A stretch of 64,000 bases of DNA from positions 2,869,501 through 2,933,500 of the forward strand of contig NZ_AP022672.1 of NCBI RefSeq assembly GCF_013374095.1, written 5' to 3'. The notes under the pieces were generated by a model, which was given only the letters and a program-made list of their open reading frames with translations, made no database searches and was not told where the DNA came from. Made by a program: the position numbers and the translations under genes. Source of the stretch: Sphingomonas sp. HMP6. Lineage in GTDB: Bacteria > Pseudomonadota > Alphaproteobacteria > Sphingomonadales > Sphingomonadaceae. Position 1 is the first letter of the stretch. The number at the start of each line of letters is the position of its first letter. This document shows positions 45,071 through 53,425 of this stretch, in pieces.

Positions 45071-45246
45071 CCGATAACCTTTCGCAAGATGAGCCTTATC
45101 GCCTCAGGCCGCGACGGCGGGTGCGCCTGATCTGCAATCCACGCGTCGAGCGCGGCAAGGTCGGCGGGCGGCAAGGTCAAATGAATCGACTTTGCGTCAA
45201 TGCGCGGCCGCCCCCTTTTTTCTGTACGGACTATTGCGCCTGTCAT
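45067..45246 (-). CDS. Ribbon-helix-helix DNA-binding protein
   Basis: A 59-aa protein with a basic N-terminus (VRTEKRGRPRIDAK), a strand SIHLTLPPADLAALDAWIAD and a second helix SRPEAIRLILRKVIG, the arrangement of RHH (Arc/MetJ/CopG) repressors. The ATG at 45246 is chosen by family length; a longer frame upstream is unrelated. It is the first gene of a two-gene minus-strand unit and is flanked by a palindromic site, suggesting autoregulation or control of the island. Confidence 0.78.
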   Translation of the reverse strand: MTGAIVRTEKRGRPRIDAKSIHLTLPPADLAALDAWIADQAHPPSRPEAIRLILRKVIG

Positions 45247-45262
45247 GGTTAATCCGTACAGA
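45221..45262. promoter_or_regulatory. Candidate RHH operator: 10-bp inverted repeat around the RHH start
   Basis: TCTGTACGGA at 45221-45230 is perfectly repeated in inverse at 45253-45262, with 22 bases between that contain the RHH start codon. RHH dimers bind paired half-sites of this type. The site also faces the plus-strand genes starting at 45331, so it could repress in both directions. Confidence 0.5.
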
Positions 45263-45330
45263 CAAATCGAGCCGAACGAAAGCGTCAACTTTCGCCCGGC
45301 TCTAACCGCAACCGTTCCTGGAGAACGATC

Positions 45331-45582
45331 ATGGCTACACACGCTCCTATCACGGGCGCGCCGACGCGCGCACCTAACTTTCACGCCCTCGACCTGTCGC
45401 CGATGGACGATCTGAGCGGCGATCTTTCGATCCTCAAATCGCTGATCGACATTTCGATCGACACGCCAAACCCCGGCGACGCTGAAAACCTACTACACGC
45501 CGCATTGCGCGAGCTGGCGCGTGCGGACGCTCGGCACCAAGCGTTCCACCAGTCCCTCCTAGCGTTGAAGCGGGAGGGTTGA
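45331..45582 (+). CDS. Hypothetical protein
   Basis: An 83-aa acidic protein (LSPMDDLSGDLSILKSLIDI; AALRELARADARHQAFHQSL) with a GGAGAA ribosome site before its ATG. It is likely helical at the C-terminus. It is the first plus-strand gene after the RHH promoter region. Similar short proteins are found in sphingomonad phages and plasmids; function unknown. Confidence 0.6.
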   Translation: MATHAPITGAPTRAPNFHALDLSPMDDLSGDLSILKSLIDISIDTPNPGDAENLLHAALRELARADARHQAFHQSLLALKREG

Positions 45583-45586
45583 TGAC

Positions 45587-45859
45587 ATGGGCGTTCATTT
45601 CTCACCTCCGCCGCCCGCCGCGATCACGCGCGTCCTTTCACGCTTTGATCGCGACGCGCTTGCCGCGTTCGTGATGGTCGCCATTGATTTGATGGACCTT
45701 GCCGAGCCGGATGCCGACCTTGAGCCGAACGGCGACGAGCTGGACGGCGACCCTGCTGAGGACGAGTTCATGTATCACGGCGGCTGGGGGCCGGGTTGCC
45801 CGGTCGGCGACCCCGGTGGATGCGAACACGACGGGCGCGAACCGCCGGGGGCAGAATAA
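45587..45859 (+). CDS. Hypothetical acidic protein
   Basis: A 90-aa protein, strongly acidic in its middle (MDLAEPDADLEPNGDELDGD) and Gly/Pro-rich at the end (GWGPGCPVGDPGGCEHDG). Proteins of this Asp/Glu-Pro-Asn type occur on many alphaproteobacterial phages and islands without known role. It starts five bases after the previous gene ends. Confidence 0.55.
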   Translation: MGVHFSPPPPAAITRVLSRFDRDALAAFVMVAIDLMDLAEPDADLEPNGDELDGDPAEDEFMYHGGWGPGCPVGDPGGCEHDGREPPGAE

Positions 45860-45879
45860 AAAAACATACTAGCACCGTC

Positions 45880-45907
45880 TGGACAATAGTTCAGAACCCT
45901 CTTATAT
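45880..45907 (+). promoter_or_regulatory. Possible sigma-70-type promoter
   Basis: TGGACA (45880-45885) and TTATAT (45902-45907) are 16 bases apart in an AT-richer gap before the 155-aa gene. It would drive that gene and perhaps the capsid operon. This is pattern matching only. Confidence 0.35.
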
Positions 45908-45933
45908 CGGTTTCGAGATAGGGAGTTTCGAAC

Positions 45934-46401
45934 ATGTTGACCGCCGCCTACACCGCCGCCGCCTGCCGTATCGCGAGTCTGGAGCGCAAAAAGTTCGACG
46001 CTGTGATGGCATCGGGCGAATACAATTGCGCCCCGAACGCGCCTCACGGGATGCCTCGCATTTTCGAAATCCCCGACTTGATCGGCCTGTATCTGTTCGC
46101 TCGCCTAAACGAGCGCGGGCAGACCGTGAAGCAGGCGGCGGCGGTCGCGTGTCGCGTTGTGGGGCAACTCAAAAATGCCGTGAACAATGGCTTGCCGATC
46201 CCCGAGCACGTCGCGGTTGCGCACGCGATGAATGGCGCAAGCTATTGCTGCCCGGGCACCGATGCGAACCCTCTCGCCTCGCAGATTGGCGGCGTTGGCT
46301 CGATCCTTTGGACCGAAATGTGGAACGTCGCCAACTTGAAGGCCGAGGTTCAGCGCGGGCTTGCCGAGGAAGAGCGCATCGCTGGCGGTGCAGACGAATA
46401 A
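45934..46401 (+). CDS. Hypothetical protein, possible DNA-binding regulator
   Basis: A 155-aa protein. The central part IPDLIGLYLFARLNERGQTV followed by KQAAAVACRVVGQLKNAVNN resembles a MerR-like helix-turn-helix arrangement seen in some phage regulators. It has several Cys residues (ASYCCPGTDAN). It has its own likely promoter and precedes the capsid operon by 157 bases, so a control role is plausible. No firm family. Confidence 0.55.
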   Translation: MLTAAYTAAACRIASLERKKFDAVMASGEYNCAPNAPHGMPRIFEIPDLIGLYLFARLNERGQTVKQAAAVACRVVGQLKNAVNNGLPIPEHVAVAHAMNGASYCCPGTDANPLASQIGGVGSILWTEMWNVANLKAEVQRGLAEEERIAGGADE

Positions 46402-46524
46402 TGCAGACACCACCCCAAATCGCCCGCGCCTGGGCATCGCCGATCGGGAGGGGTGGAAGCGCGCGTAACCCCGATCGGCAATCATCAAACACCATCGTTG
46501 AGAAACTGACGGCTTTCACCGCGC

Positions 46525-46542
46525 GGGGGGCTTCGGCTCCCC
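46525..46542 (+). promoter_or_regulatory. UUCG-tetraloop hairpin before the capsid gene
   Basis: GGGGGGC, TTCG loop, GCTCCCC: a 7-bp stem (one G-U pair) closed by a very stable UUCG loop, ending 8 bases before the GAGG ribosome site of the capsid gene. It could stabilise the mRNA 5' end or tune capsid translation. Confidence 0.4.
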
Positions 46543-46558
46543 GCCAAATTGAGGAAAA

Positions 46559-47878
46559 ATGAGCATGAACCTGCACCAACTCCGCCAGCGCAAGGCCGAG
46601 CTTCGCTCCGCCACGTCGGCAATCATCGCGGCCCCCGGCGGCGCGGACGGCCTGCTGTCCGATGAACAGCGCACGGCGGTAAACGACAATTTCGCCGAGC
46701 TGGACCGGCTCCAGTCCAACGAAACGATTCTGGAGCGTCAAGCGCGCGAGGACAGCGAGGCGCGAGGCCGTCCGTTGACCGACACGCCTGCGAACGACGG
46801 AATCGAATACCGCGTGTTCGCCGAGGCAATTTCACACACCGCCGCCGAGGGCATCGAGACGTGGCGCACCGATAATGGCGAGCGCGTGCCGGTGTTGGGT
46901 CGCGAACAGCGCATCGCCGATTTCGTCCCTGCCGAGCGTTCCGCCGCCAGCGACATCGGCCTGGGCCGGTTCATCGGTGCGCTGATCGGCGGGCCGAAGA
47001 ACGATCTGGAGCGTCGCGCTCTTGCCGAGGGCAGCGTCTCGACTGGCGGTGCATTCCTCCCGGCACCGCTCGCAACGGAAGTGATCGACCACGCCCGTAT
47101 CGAGAACGTCGCTTTCAAGGCAGGCGTTCGCACCGTGCCGATGGCGAACAAGACCATGCGCATGGCGAAGGTTATCAGCGATCCCGTGCCGTCGTGGCGC
47201 GCGGAAAACTCGCTGATTGCCGAAAGCGATCCGGTGTTCGGCGATATGTCGATGGACGCAAAGAGCCTTGCGGTGCGGTTCGTCGTGTCGCGCGAATTGC
47301 TGGAGGATACCCCCAACATGGACGCGCTGCTGCGCTCCACGATGGCAGCCGGGTTCGCTCGCGGCCTGGACGATGCGATCTTTTTCGGCACCGGCACCGG
47401 CAATCAACCGCTTGGCCTCGCCAACACTCCCGGCCTCCAGTCGGTTTCGATGGGCACGAACGGCGGCGCGCTCGCCGGGTATGCCCCGTTCCTTGATGCC
47501 ATGTTTGCGTTGCAGGCCGTCAACGAAGGCAAGGTGGACGCGATCGTGCTGGCACCGCGCTCCAATCGCGTGATCGCGGGCTTTGTGGACTCGCAGGGGC
47601 AACCGCTCCAGCCCCCGCCCTTGCTCGCCAACGTGCCGTTCCTGTCCACCAATGGCATCCCGACCAATCAGACGCAGGGGACGGCAAACAACGCCTCCAG
47701 CGCCTTCCTGGGCGACTTCTCGCAAGTTCTGGTCGGCATCCGCACGCAGCTCCAGATTACGGTGCTGAATGAGCGGTTTGCCGAATATGGGCAGGTCGGG
47801 TTCATCGGCTGGCTTCGCGCCGACGTGCAGGTTGCGCGCCCTGCGGCCCTTGCCAAGATCGTGGGCATCAAGCCGTGA
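46559..47878 (+). CDS. HK97-type major capsid protein
   Basis: A 439-aa protein. The N-terminal ~110 residues are a charged helical scaffold-like region (MNLHQLRQRKAELRSATSAI; LDRLQSNETILERQAREDSE) that the protease would remove. The HK97 fold follows, with STGGAFLPAPLATEVIDHAR, FVVSRELLEDTPNMDALLRS and GFARGLDDAIFFGTGTGNQPLG. Two ATGs, 46559 and 46565, are possible starts behind GAGG. It overlaps the protease gene by 4 bases, so the capsid and protease are made together. Confidence 0.95.
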   Translation: MSMNLHQLRQRKAELRSATSAIIAAPGGADGLLSDEQRTAVNDNFAELDRLQSNETILERQAREDSEARGRPLTDTPANDGIEYRVFAEAISHTAAEGIETWRTDNGERVPVLGREQRIADFVPAERSAASDIGLGRFIGALIGGPKNDLERRALAEGSVSTGGAFLPAPLATEVIDHARIENVAFKAGVRTVPMANKTMRMAKVISDPVPSWRAENSLIAESDPVFGDMSMDAKSLAVRFVVSRELLEDTPNMDALLRSTMAAGFARGLDDAIFFGTGTGNQPLGLANTPGLQSVSMGTNGGALAGYAPFLDAMFALQAVNEGKVDAIVLAPRSNRVIAGFVDSQGQPLQPPPLLANVPFLSTNGIPTNQTQGTANNASSAFLGDFSQVLVGIRTQLQITVLNERFAEYGQVGFIGWLRADVQVARPAALAKIVGIKP

Positions 47879-48384
47879 TCGAGCGTCGCGCCATGGGGGA
47901 GGTCCGGTCGGAAGGCCGGACCCTTCGCGGCCTCGCCATCCCTTATGGCGTGGACACGCGCATCAACGGCGGCACCGAGTCCATTGCGGTCGGTGCCGTC
48001 ACGGCCTCGCTCGCCAATCGCGATATCCTCGCCCTGGTCGACCACGACGCCAGCAAGGTGCTTGGTCGCACCCGGTCGGGCACGTTGCGGCTTGTCGAGG
48101 ATAGCCGGGGCCTTTCGTATGAAATCGACTTGCCCGACACGACCGCCGCGCGCGACGTGCTGGCGCTTGTCGAACGTGGCGACGCGGGCGGTATGTCGTT
48201 CGGGTTCAACGTGCCCAAGGGTGGCGACGAATGGCGCGGCACGCACCGCACTGTGCGCAACCTGACCCTTCACGAAATCAGCGTCATCACCTCACACCCG
48301 GCCTATCAGGCTACGACGATCGAGGCACGCGGCGCTGCGCATTCCATGGAGCTGCTACGGCTCCGCCTGGAGGTGTACCGGTGA
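47875..48384 (+). CDS. HK97-family prohead protease
   Basis: A 169-aa serine protease of the HK97 prohead (U35) type. Catalytic His lies in LVDHDASKVLGRT and Ser in GGMSFGFNVPK; ISVITSHPAYQATTIEAR is the family-typical end. It trims the capsid scaffold region during maturation. The GTG start overlaps the capsid stop, and its own stop overlaps the portal start (GTGA both times). Confidence 0.95.
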   Translation: MIERRAMGEVRSEGRTLRGLAIPYGVDTRINGGTESIAVGAVTASLANRDILALVDHDASKVLGRTRSGTLRLVEDSRGLSYEIDLPDTTAARDVLALVERGDAGGMSFGFNVPKGGDEWRGTHRTVRNLTLHEISVITSHPAYQATTIEARGAAHSMELLRLRLEVYR

Positions 48385-49556
48385 GGCTTCCCGCTCTTTT
48401 CCGCCGATCTGCCGAGCCAAATAGCTGGCAGGGTTCTGCGCATCCGATCACGATGGCGAGCGTGGCGGCATCGCACGATGGCGCGATCGTAAGCACGGTG
48501 GAGGCCGAAAACCTCGCTGTCGTGCTGTCCTGCGTCAACGTCATCTCGTCCAATATCGCGGCCTTCCCGGTGCTGGTTTACCGCCGCCAAGGTGCCGAGC
48601 GCGTGGAGGTTCTGGACCATTGGCTAAAGCGCCTGGTCCGCTACGGGCCGAACCCCGATCAAGTGTGGGGCGCGATGCTGGAATCCGCGATCGCAAGCGT
48701 GGAGCTTCACGGCAATGCTCTGATCGAATTGACGCGGGACGCATCCGGCGCGGTGCTTTCGATGCGCTTCATCCCGTGGGCGTGGGTCGCAATGCAGCTC
48801 TTGCCGAGCGGGCGTGTCGCGTTCGACGTGTACGAGCCGACGATGCCCGGTGCCGGTGCCCGCAAGCGCCGCCTGCTGGCCGATGACGTGGTGCATTTGA
48901 AGGACCGTAGCGACGATGCCATGATTGGCCGATCGCGCCTTAGCCGTGCGCGGGACGTGCTGCGCACTGCCACTTCACAACAGACGTTCGCGCGCAACTT
49001 CCTCGATCTGGGGGCGCAACCGAGCGGTGTCATCACGTCCGAGCATCCCTTATCAGCCGCGCAAATGACCAGCATTCGATCGCAATTCACCGATCGGTTT
49101 TCCGGTGCGAGCAACGCGGGCCGCGCGCTGATCCTGGACGACATGCTCAAATGGTCGCCTATGCAGGTCAGTCCCGAGGATGCCGAGCTGTTGAACAGCC
49201 GGCGCTTTGCGGTGGAGGAAATCGCCCGCGTTTATGGCGTGCCGCCGCCGATGATTGGCGACCTGTCGCATGGCACCTTCACGAACAGCCGGGAGGCAGC
49301 GCGCTGGTTTGGACAGTTCACGCTTACGCCTCGCGTGCGCCGCCTGGAGGCCGAATTGAACCGCGCCCTGTTCGGCTATGGCAGCGATCTGGAGATCGAG
49401 TTCGATATGTCGAGCCTGTTGCGCTCCGACCCTGAAACCCGCTGGGCAAGTCACAAGATTGCGATCGAAACCGGCGTTCTGGACACCGACGAAGTGCGCG
49501 AGATCGAGGGCTACAATCCCCGCCCCGCCAAGCCTGTGGCGGTGCCCGCCGAATGA
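48381..49556 (+). CDS. HK97-type portal protein
   Basis: A 391-aa portal (DUF935/HK97 family) starting at GTG 48381, RLPALFRRSAEPNSWQGSAH. Family segments include AVVLSCVNVISSNIAAFPVL, SVELHGNALIELTRDASG, IGRSRLSRARDVLRTA and RVYGVPPPMIGDLSHGTFTN. It forms the ring through which DNA enters the head and to which tails attach. Its TGA overlaps the ATG of the split 62-aa gene (ATGA, 49553-49556). Confidence 0.95.
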   Translation: MRLPALFRRSAEPNSWQGSAHPITMASVAASHDGAIVSTVEAENLAVVLSCVNVISSNIAAFPVLVYRRQGAERVEVLDHWLKRLVRYGPNPDQVWGAMLESAIASVELHGNALIELTRDASGAVLSMRFIPWAWVAMQLLPSGRVAFDVYEPTMPGAGARKRRLLADDVVHLKDRSDDAMIGRSRLSRARDVLRTATSQQTFARNFLDLGAQPSGVITSEHPLSAAQMTSIRSQFTDRFSGASNAGRALILDDMLKWSPMQVSPEDAELLNSRRFAVEEIARVYGVPPPMIGDLSHGTFTNSREAARWFGQFTLTPRVRRLEAELNRALFGYGSDLEIEFDMSSLLRSDPETRWASHKIAIETGVLDTDEVREIEGYNPRPAKPVAVPAE

Positions 49557-49572
49557 CCGCGCGTTCCACCTT
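49553..49572 (+). pseudogene. 5' end (20 bases) of the 62-aa gene split by IS21
   Basis: ATG 49553 overlaps the portal stop and encodes MTARST before the IS21 left end at 49573. Joined to 52179 (one CACCTT copy removed) the frame continues as MTARSTFKQAEINAVAQWAK. It therefore was the small gene between portal and integrase. Confidence 0.72.
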
Positions 49573-49741
49573 TGCTGATTCCGAGGCAAGCCGCCCCCTC
49601 ATTCCGAAATAATGCCGCCCCCGGATTCCGAGAAATAGTCGCCCCCGGATTCCGAGATGATGTCGCCCCCTTGCGGGGTGGGTCGGACCGGGATCGCCGG
49701 CAGGGTTATCGTCGCTCCTTTGGGTCTGTCCGAAGGAGTGA

Positions 49742-51292
49742 ATGATGCCGGCGGGAAGGGTGAGTATGCGACGTGTCCGCGAGATGATGAGATACCGGTT
49801 CGAACAGGAGCTGGGATACAAGGCGATATCGCTGCGCGTGGGTGCGGTGCCCTCGACGGTGCGGGCGACCTTGAAGCGTGTCGCGGATGCGGGACTGAGA
49901 TGGCCGCTGGACGAGACGCTCGGCGATGCTGCGCTGGAGGCATCACTCTACCGCGATGCGGGCAAGAAGACCGGCCACCGCCGCTGTCCCGAACCCGACT
50001 GGGCGCAAGTTCATCGCGAGCTGAAGCGCAAGCATGTCACGCTGCAGGTGTTGTGGGACGAGTATATCGCCGAGCATCCGACCGGCTATCGCTACAGCCG
50101 ATTCTGCGACCTGTATCGCGGCTGGGCGATGAAGCTGCCGGTTACGATGCGTCAGAACCATGCGCCGGGTGACAAGCTGTTCGTCGATTATGCGGGCGAC
50201 AAGATCGCGGTGGTGATCGACCGACTGACGGGCGAAGTGCGTGACGCGCATATCTTCGTGGCGGTGCTGGGGGCGTCCAGCCTGACCTATGCCGAGGGAA
50301 GCTGGACCGAGACGCTGCCCGACTGGCTGGCGGCGCACACGCGCGCGCTCGCAATGTTCGGCGGTGCGCCGGCGCTGTTCGTGCCCGACAATGCGAAGGT
50401 CGCGGTGATCAAGGCTTGTCTTTACGATCCGCAGGTCAACCGCAGCTATGCCGAGATGGCGGCGCATTACGACAGCACGGTGCTGCCGACGCGGCCGCGC
50501 CGCCCGCGCGATAAGGCAAAGGTCGAAGCTGCCGTGCTGATCGTCGAGCGCTGGCTGTTCGGACGCCTTCGGCGTCGGATCTTCTACAGCCTGGCCGAAC
50601 TGAACGCCGCGATCGCCGGGTTGCTTGCCGAGTTGAACGATCGGCGCGTGCTGCGCCGGGTTGGGCAGACGCGTCGTCAGTTGTTCGAAGAGATCGACCG
50701 GCCCGCGCTGAAGCCGCTGCCAGCCGAGCCCTATGTCTACGCCGAATGGCGGCGCAGGCGCGCAGGACTCGATTATCACGTCGAGATCGAGCGGCATTAT
50801 TACTCCGTCCCATACCGCTTCGCACGCGAGCCGATCGAAGCGCGGATCACCGCGGCGACCATCGAGCTGTTCCACAAGGGCGAGCGGATCGCCGCGCACA
50901 TGCGCGGCTCGGGCAATGGCCGCCATACCACGATCCCGGAGCATATGCCCTCGTCGCACCGGCGCTTTGCCGACTGGACAGTAGAGCGGATCGCGCGCGA
51001 TGCGACCGCGATCGGGCCATGTACGGCATTGCTGTGCGAGAAGATCCTCGTTGAACGGCGCCATCCCGAGCAGGGCTTCCGGGCCTGTATGGGCATCATG
51101 CGCATGACGCGCAGCTTCGGTGCCAAGCGGATCGAAGCGGCTTGTTCGCGCGCGCTCGATATCGGTGCGCTCACCTACGGCTCGGTCAGATCGATCCTCG
51201 ACAAGAACCTCGACCAGATCCCGTCATCGCCTCCGGTTGAGAGCCCGCCGGTCGATCATCCCAACATCCGGGGCTCACGCTATTATCACTGA
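49742..51292 (+). CDS. istA: IS21-family transposase IstA
   Basis: A 516-aa DDE transposase. An N-terminal helix-turn-helix (YKAISLRVGAVPSTVRATLK) precedes the integrase-type core with FVDYAGDKIAVV, LFVPDNAKVAVIK and the Glu in KAKVEAAVLIVERWLFGRLR. It pairs IS ends and joins them to target DNA with help from IstB. Length is typical for the family. A second ATG nearby is an alternative start. Confidence 0.95.
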   Translation: MMPAGRVSMRRVREMMRYRFEQELGYKAISLRVGAVPSTVRATLKRVADAGLRWPLDETLGDAALEASLYRDAGKKTGHRRCPEPDWAQVHRELKRKHVTLQVLWDEYIAEHPTGYRYSRFCDLYRGWAMKLPVTMRQNHAPGDKLFVDYAGDKIAVVIDRLTGEVRDAHIFVAVLGASSLTYAEGSWTETLPDWLAAHTRALAMFGGAPALFVPDNAKVAVIKACLYDPQVNRSYAEMAAHYDSTVLPTRPRRPRDKAKVEAAVLIVERWLFGRLRRRIFYSLAELNAAIAGLLAELNDRRVLRRVGQTRRQLFEEIDRPALKPLPAEPYVYAEWRRRRAGLDYHVEIERHYYSVPYRFAREPIEARITAATIELFHKGERIAAHMRGSGNGRHTTIPEHMPSSHRRFADWTVERIARDATAIGPCTALLCEKILVERRHPEQGFRACMGIMRMTRSFGAKRIEAACSRALDIGALTYGSVRSILDKNLDQIPSSPPVESPPVDHPNIRGSRYYH

Positions 51293-51305
51293 AAGGAACA
51301 CGACG

Positions 51306-52046
51306 ATGCTCGCACATCCGACGCTTGATCGGCTGAACGAAATGGGCCTGGCCGGTATGGCCAGGGCGTTCGACGAACTTGCCACCAATGCCGAAGCGGA
51401 TCGGCTTACCCATCCCGAATGGCTGGCACTCCTCCTCGATCGCGAATGGGGCGTCCGTCACGATCGCAAGCTTGCCGCCAGGCTGCGGTTCGCCAAGCTG
51501 CGCCATCAGGCCTCGCCCGAGGACATCGATTATCGCAAACCCCGCGGGCTCGACCGCGCGCTGGTCGTGAAGCTCGTGGTCGGCGACTGGATCGCCGCCC
51601 ACGACAATCTGGTCATCACCGGACCCACCGGGGTCGGTAAGAGCTGGCTTGCCTGCGCGCTTGGTCACAAGGCCTGCCGCGACGATCGCTCGGTGCTCTA
51701 TCAGCGCGTCCCCAAGCTGTTCACCAGCCTCGCGCTTGCCCGCGGGGATGGTCGTCACGAACGCTTGCTGCGAAAGCTCGGCGGCGTGCAGCTACTCATC
51801 CTCGACGACTGGGGCCTGGAGCCGCTCGACGCACTCGCGCGCCACGATCTGCTCGAGATCCTCGAAGAACGCTACGGGCGGCGCTCGACGATCGTTACCA
51901 GCCAGCTGCCCATCGCCAGTTGGCATCAGGTGATCGCGGATCCGACCTATGCCGACGCGATCCTCGATCGCCTCGTCCACAACGCCCATCGGCTCGACCT
52001 CGATGGCGATAGCATGCGGCGTGCGAAAACCAGCCAGATCGCTTGA
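51306..52046 (+). CDS. istB: IS21-family helper ATPase IstB
   Basis: A 246-aa AAA+ ATPase with Walker A (TGPTGVGKSWLACALGHK), Walker B (LLILDDWGLEPL) and sensor region TIVTSQLPIASWHQ. It oligomerises on DNA and selects the target for IstA. The ATG at 51306, 13 bases after the istA stop, matches family N-termini (LAHPTLDRLNEMGLAGMARA). Confidence 0.95.
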   Translation: MLAHPTLDRLNEMGLAGMARAFDELATNAEADRLTHPEWLALLLDREWGVRHDRKLAARLRFAKLRHQASPEDIDYRKPRGLDRALVVKLVVGDWIAAHDNLVITGPTGVGKSWLACALGHKACRDDRSVLYQRVPKLFTSLALARGDGRHERLLRKLGGVQLLILDDWGLEPLDALARHDLLEILEERYGRRSTIVTSQLPIASWHQVIADPTYADAILDRLVHNAHRLDLDGDSMRRAKTSQIA

Positions 52047-52172
52047 CGTAAGCACCGAACGAAACAACAACGATCATTGCCGACAAGGCCCCGCTTCCGG
52101 GGGGCGACATCATCTCGGAATCAGGGGGCGCGATCATCTCGGAAACGGGGGGCGACTTCGTCGGAATCAGCA

Positions 52173-52347
52173 CACCTTCAAGCAAGCCGAGATCAATGCC
52201 GTTGCCCAATGGGCGAAGGCAGGGGTTCGACTCGCGATGGTGGCGAGGCCGGATGGCACCAAAATCATAATGGCCGCGACCGACGTTGATTCGCAGGTCG
52301 GTTCGGAAGACTTCGCAGCACGCGTAGATGCGTTCGGTGGCTTGTGA
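52173..52347 (+). pseudogene. 3' part of the 62-aa gene split by IS21
   Basis: After the second CACCTT copy the frame reads FKQAEINAVAQWAKAGVRLA, MVARPDGTKIIMAAT and ends FGGL-TGA at 52345-52347, overlapping the integrase GTG. Short proteins of this type (helix, then RPDGT, then a strand) commonly sit directly before integrases on alphaproteobacterial prophages and may act as excision or integration accessories, so loss could affect mobility. Confidence 0.72.
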
Positions 52348-53417
52348 ATAAGCGGCTCGCCTATGTCTCCAGCTTTGTCGATCGCCACGGCAAGCGTCGG
52401 TATCGCTTTCGCCGAAACGGATATCCTGTCCACTATTTCAAAGAGCCGCACGGGACAAAGGCCTTCGAACGCGAGTACGCGGATTGCCTGAACGCCGACG
52501 CCGTGCCGATTGGCGCGGGGCGGGTTAAACCGGGCAGCGTTGCGGACGTGATCGCGCGTTACTACGCCGACAACAGTTTCATGGATCTGCGACCTTCTAC
52601 GCAGGCCATCTATCGTGGCGTGCTGGAGCGGCTACGCGACAAGTTCGGTGACGATCCGATTCGACTGTTCGACGCCGAACGGCTTTCGCGGTTAATGACG
52701 CTGATGCGGGACCGGCCTCACGCGGCGGCACGTCTCCGCAAACTGTTCGCTCAACTGTTCGTGATCGCACGCCGCGCGAAGCTAGTGCCGCACGGGTTCG
52801 ATCCTGTGCGCGACACCAAGCCTCCGAAGGCCGTTAGCGAGGGCTATCATCGGTGGACCGAAGACGAGCTTGACGCATTCGAGGCCAAGCATCCGCTGGG
52901 CACAAAGCCCCGGCTGGCGTTCGCGATGCTGCTCTACGGTGCCCAACGAAGTGGCGACGTTCGGTACATGACACGCGAAACGATCGCCGATGGGCGCATA
53001 CGGCTCGACCAAAGCAAGACCAGCACGGCGGTTGACGTTCCGGTGGTGCAGCCGTTGCGCGACGCGCTGGAGGCTGGGCCTTTAGGCAAATCGACACTGC
53101 TGGAGACGAAGGGCGGTGAGCCGTTCACGCCAAAGGGTTTCTACGGCATGTTCAAGCGCGCGTGCATTGCGGCCGATCTGCCCCATTGCTCGCCTCACGG
53201 CCTGCGAAAATCGGCTGCGCGGCGCTGCAAAGACGCTGGCTGCACCAATGAGCAAGGCATGGCGATCACGGGTCACAAGACCGAGAAAGAGTATCTCCGT
53301 TACGCTGGAACCGGCGCACGTCCGGACCTAGCCGACGAAGCAATGGTGAAGGTTTTGGCTAACTCTGCCCTGCGGTTAGCCAACGCCGACACGCAAACTC
53401 CTGTAGAGTCACGGTAA
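52344..53417 (+). CDS. Tyrosine recombinase (integrase)
   Basis: A 357-aa integrase with an Arm-binding-like N-terminus (RLAYVSSFVDRHGKRRYRFR), a core-binding region and a catalytic domain. The catalytic residues are Arg in YGAQRSGDVRYM, His and Arg in HGLRKSAARR, the second His in GHKTEKEY and Tyr as the last residue before LRYAG. GTG 52344 overlaps the stop of the split gene. It lies 12 bases from the tRNA-Gln attachment site on the same side, as expected for its own target. Confidence 0.94.
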   Translation: MNKRLAYVSSFVDRHGKRRYRFRRNGYPVHYFKEPHGTKAFEREYADCLNADAVPIGAGRVKPGSVADVIARYYADNSFMDLRPSTQAIYRGVLERLRDKFGDDPIRLFDAERLSRLMTLMRDRPHAAARLRKLFAQLFVIARRAKLVPHGFDPVRDTKPPKAVSEGYHRWTEDELDAFEAKHPLGTKPRLAFAMLLYGAQRSGDVRYMTRETIADGRIRLDQSKTSTAVDVPVVQPLRDALEAGPLGKSTLLETKGGEPFTPKGFYGMFKRACIAADLPHCSPHGLRKSAARRCKDAGCTNEQGMAITGHKTEKEYLRYAGTGARPDLADEAMVKVLANSALRLANADTQTPVESR

Positions 53418-53425
53418 AAGCTGTC

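Larger units (their letters stand above)
49573..52172 (+). mobile_element. IS21-family insertion sequence, 2600 bp, with 6-bp target duplication
   Basis: Ends run from TGCTGATTCCGA (49573) to TCGGAATCAGCA (52172), complementary and with the TG...CA termini of the family. Several internal copies of ATTCCGA-N-CGCCCCC spaced about 24 bases apart lie inside each end (four left, three right), the multiple terminal repeats bound by IstA. The flanks carry CACCTT twice (49567-49572, 52173-52178). istA and istB are both intact. Confidence 0.93.

Noticed and set aside
49742..52046. istA/istB as island cargo genes
   Set aside because: They lie within precise IS21 ends with a 6-bp target duplication, so they belong to a later insertion.
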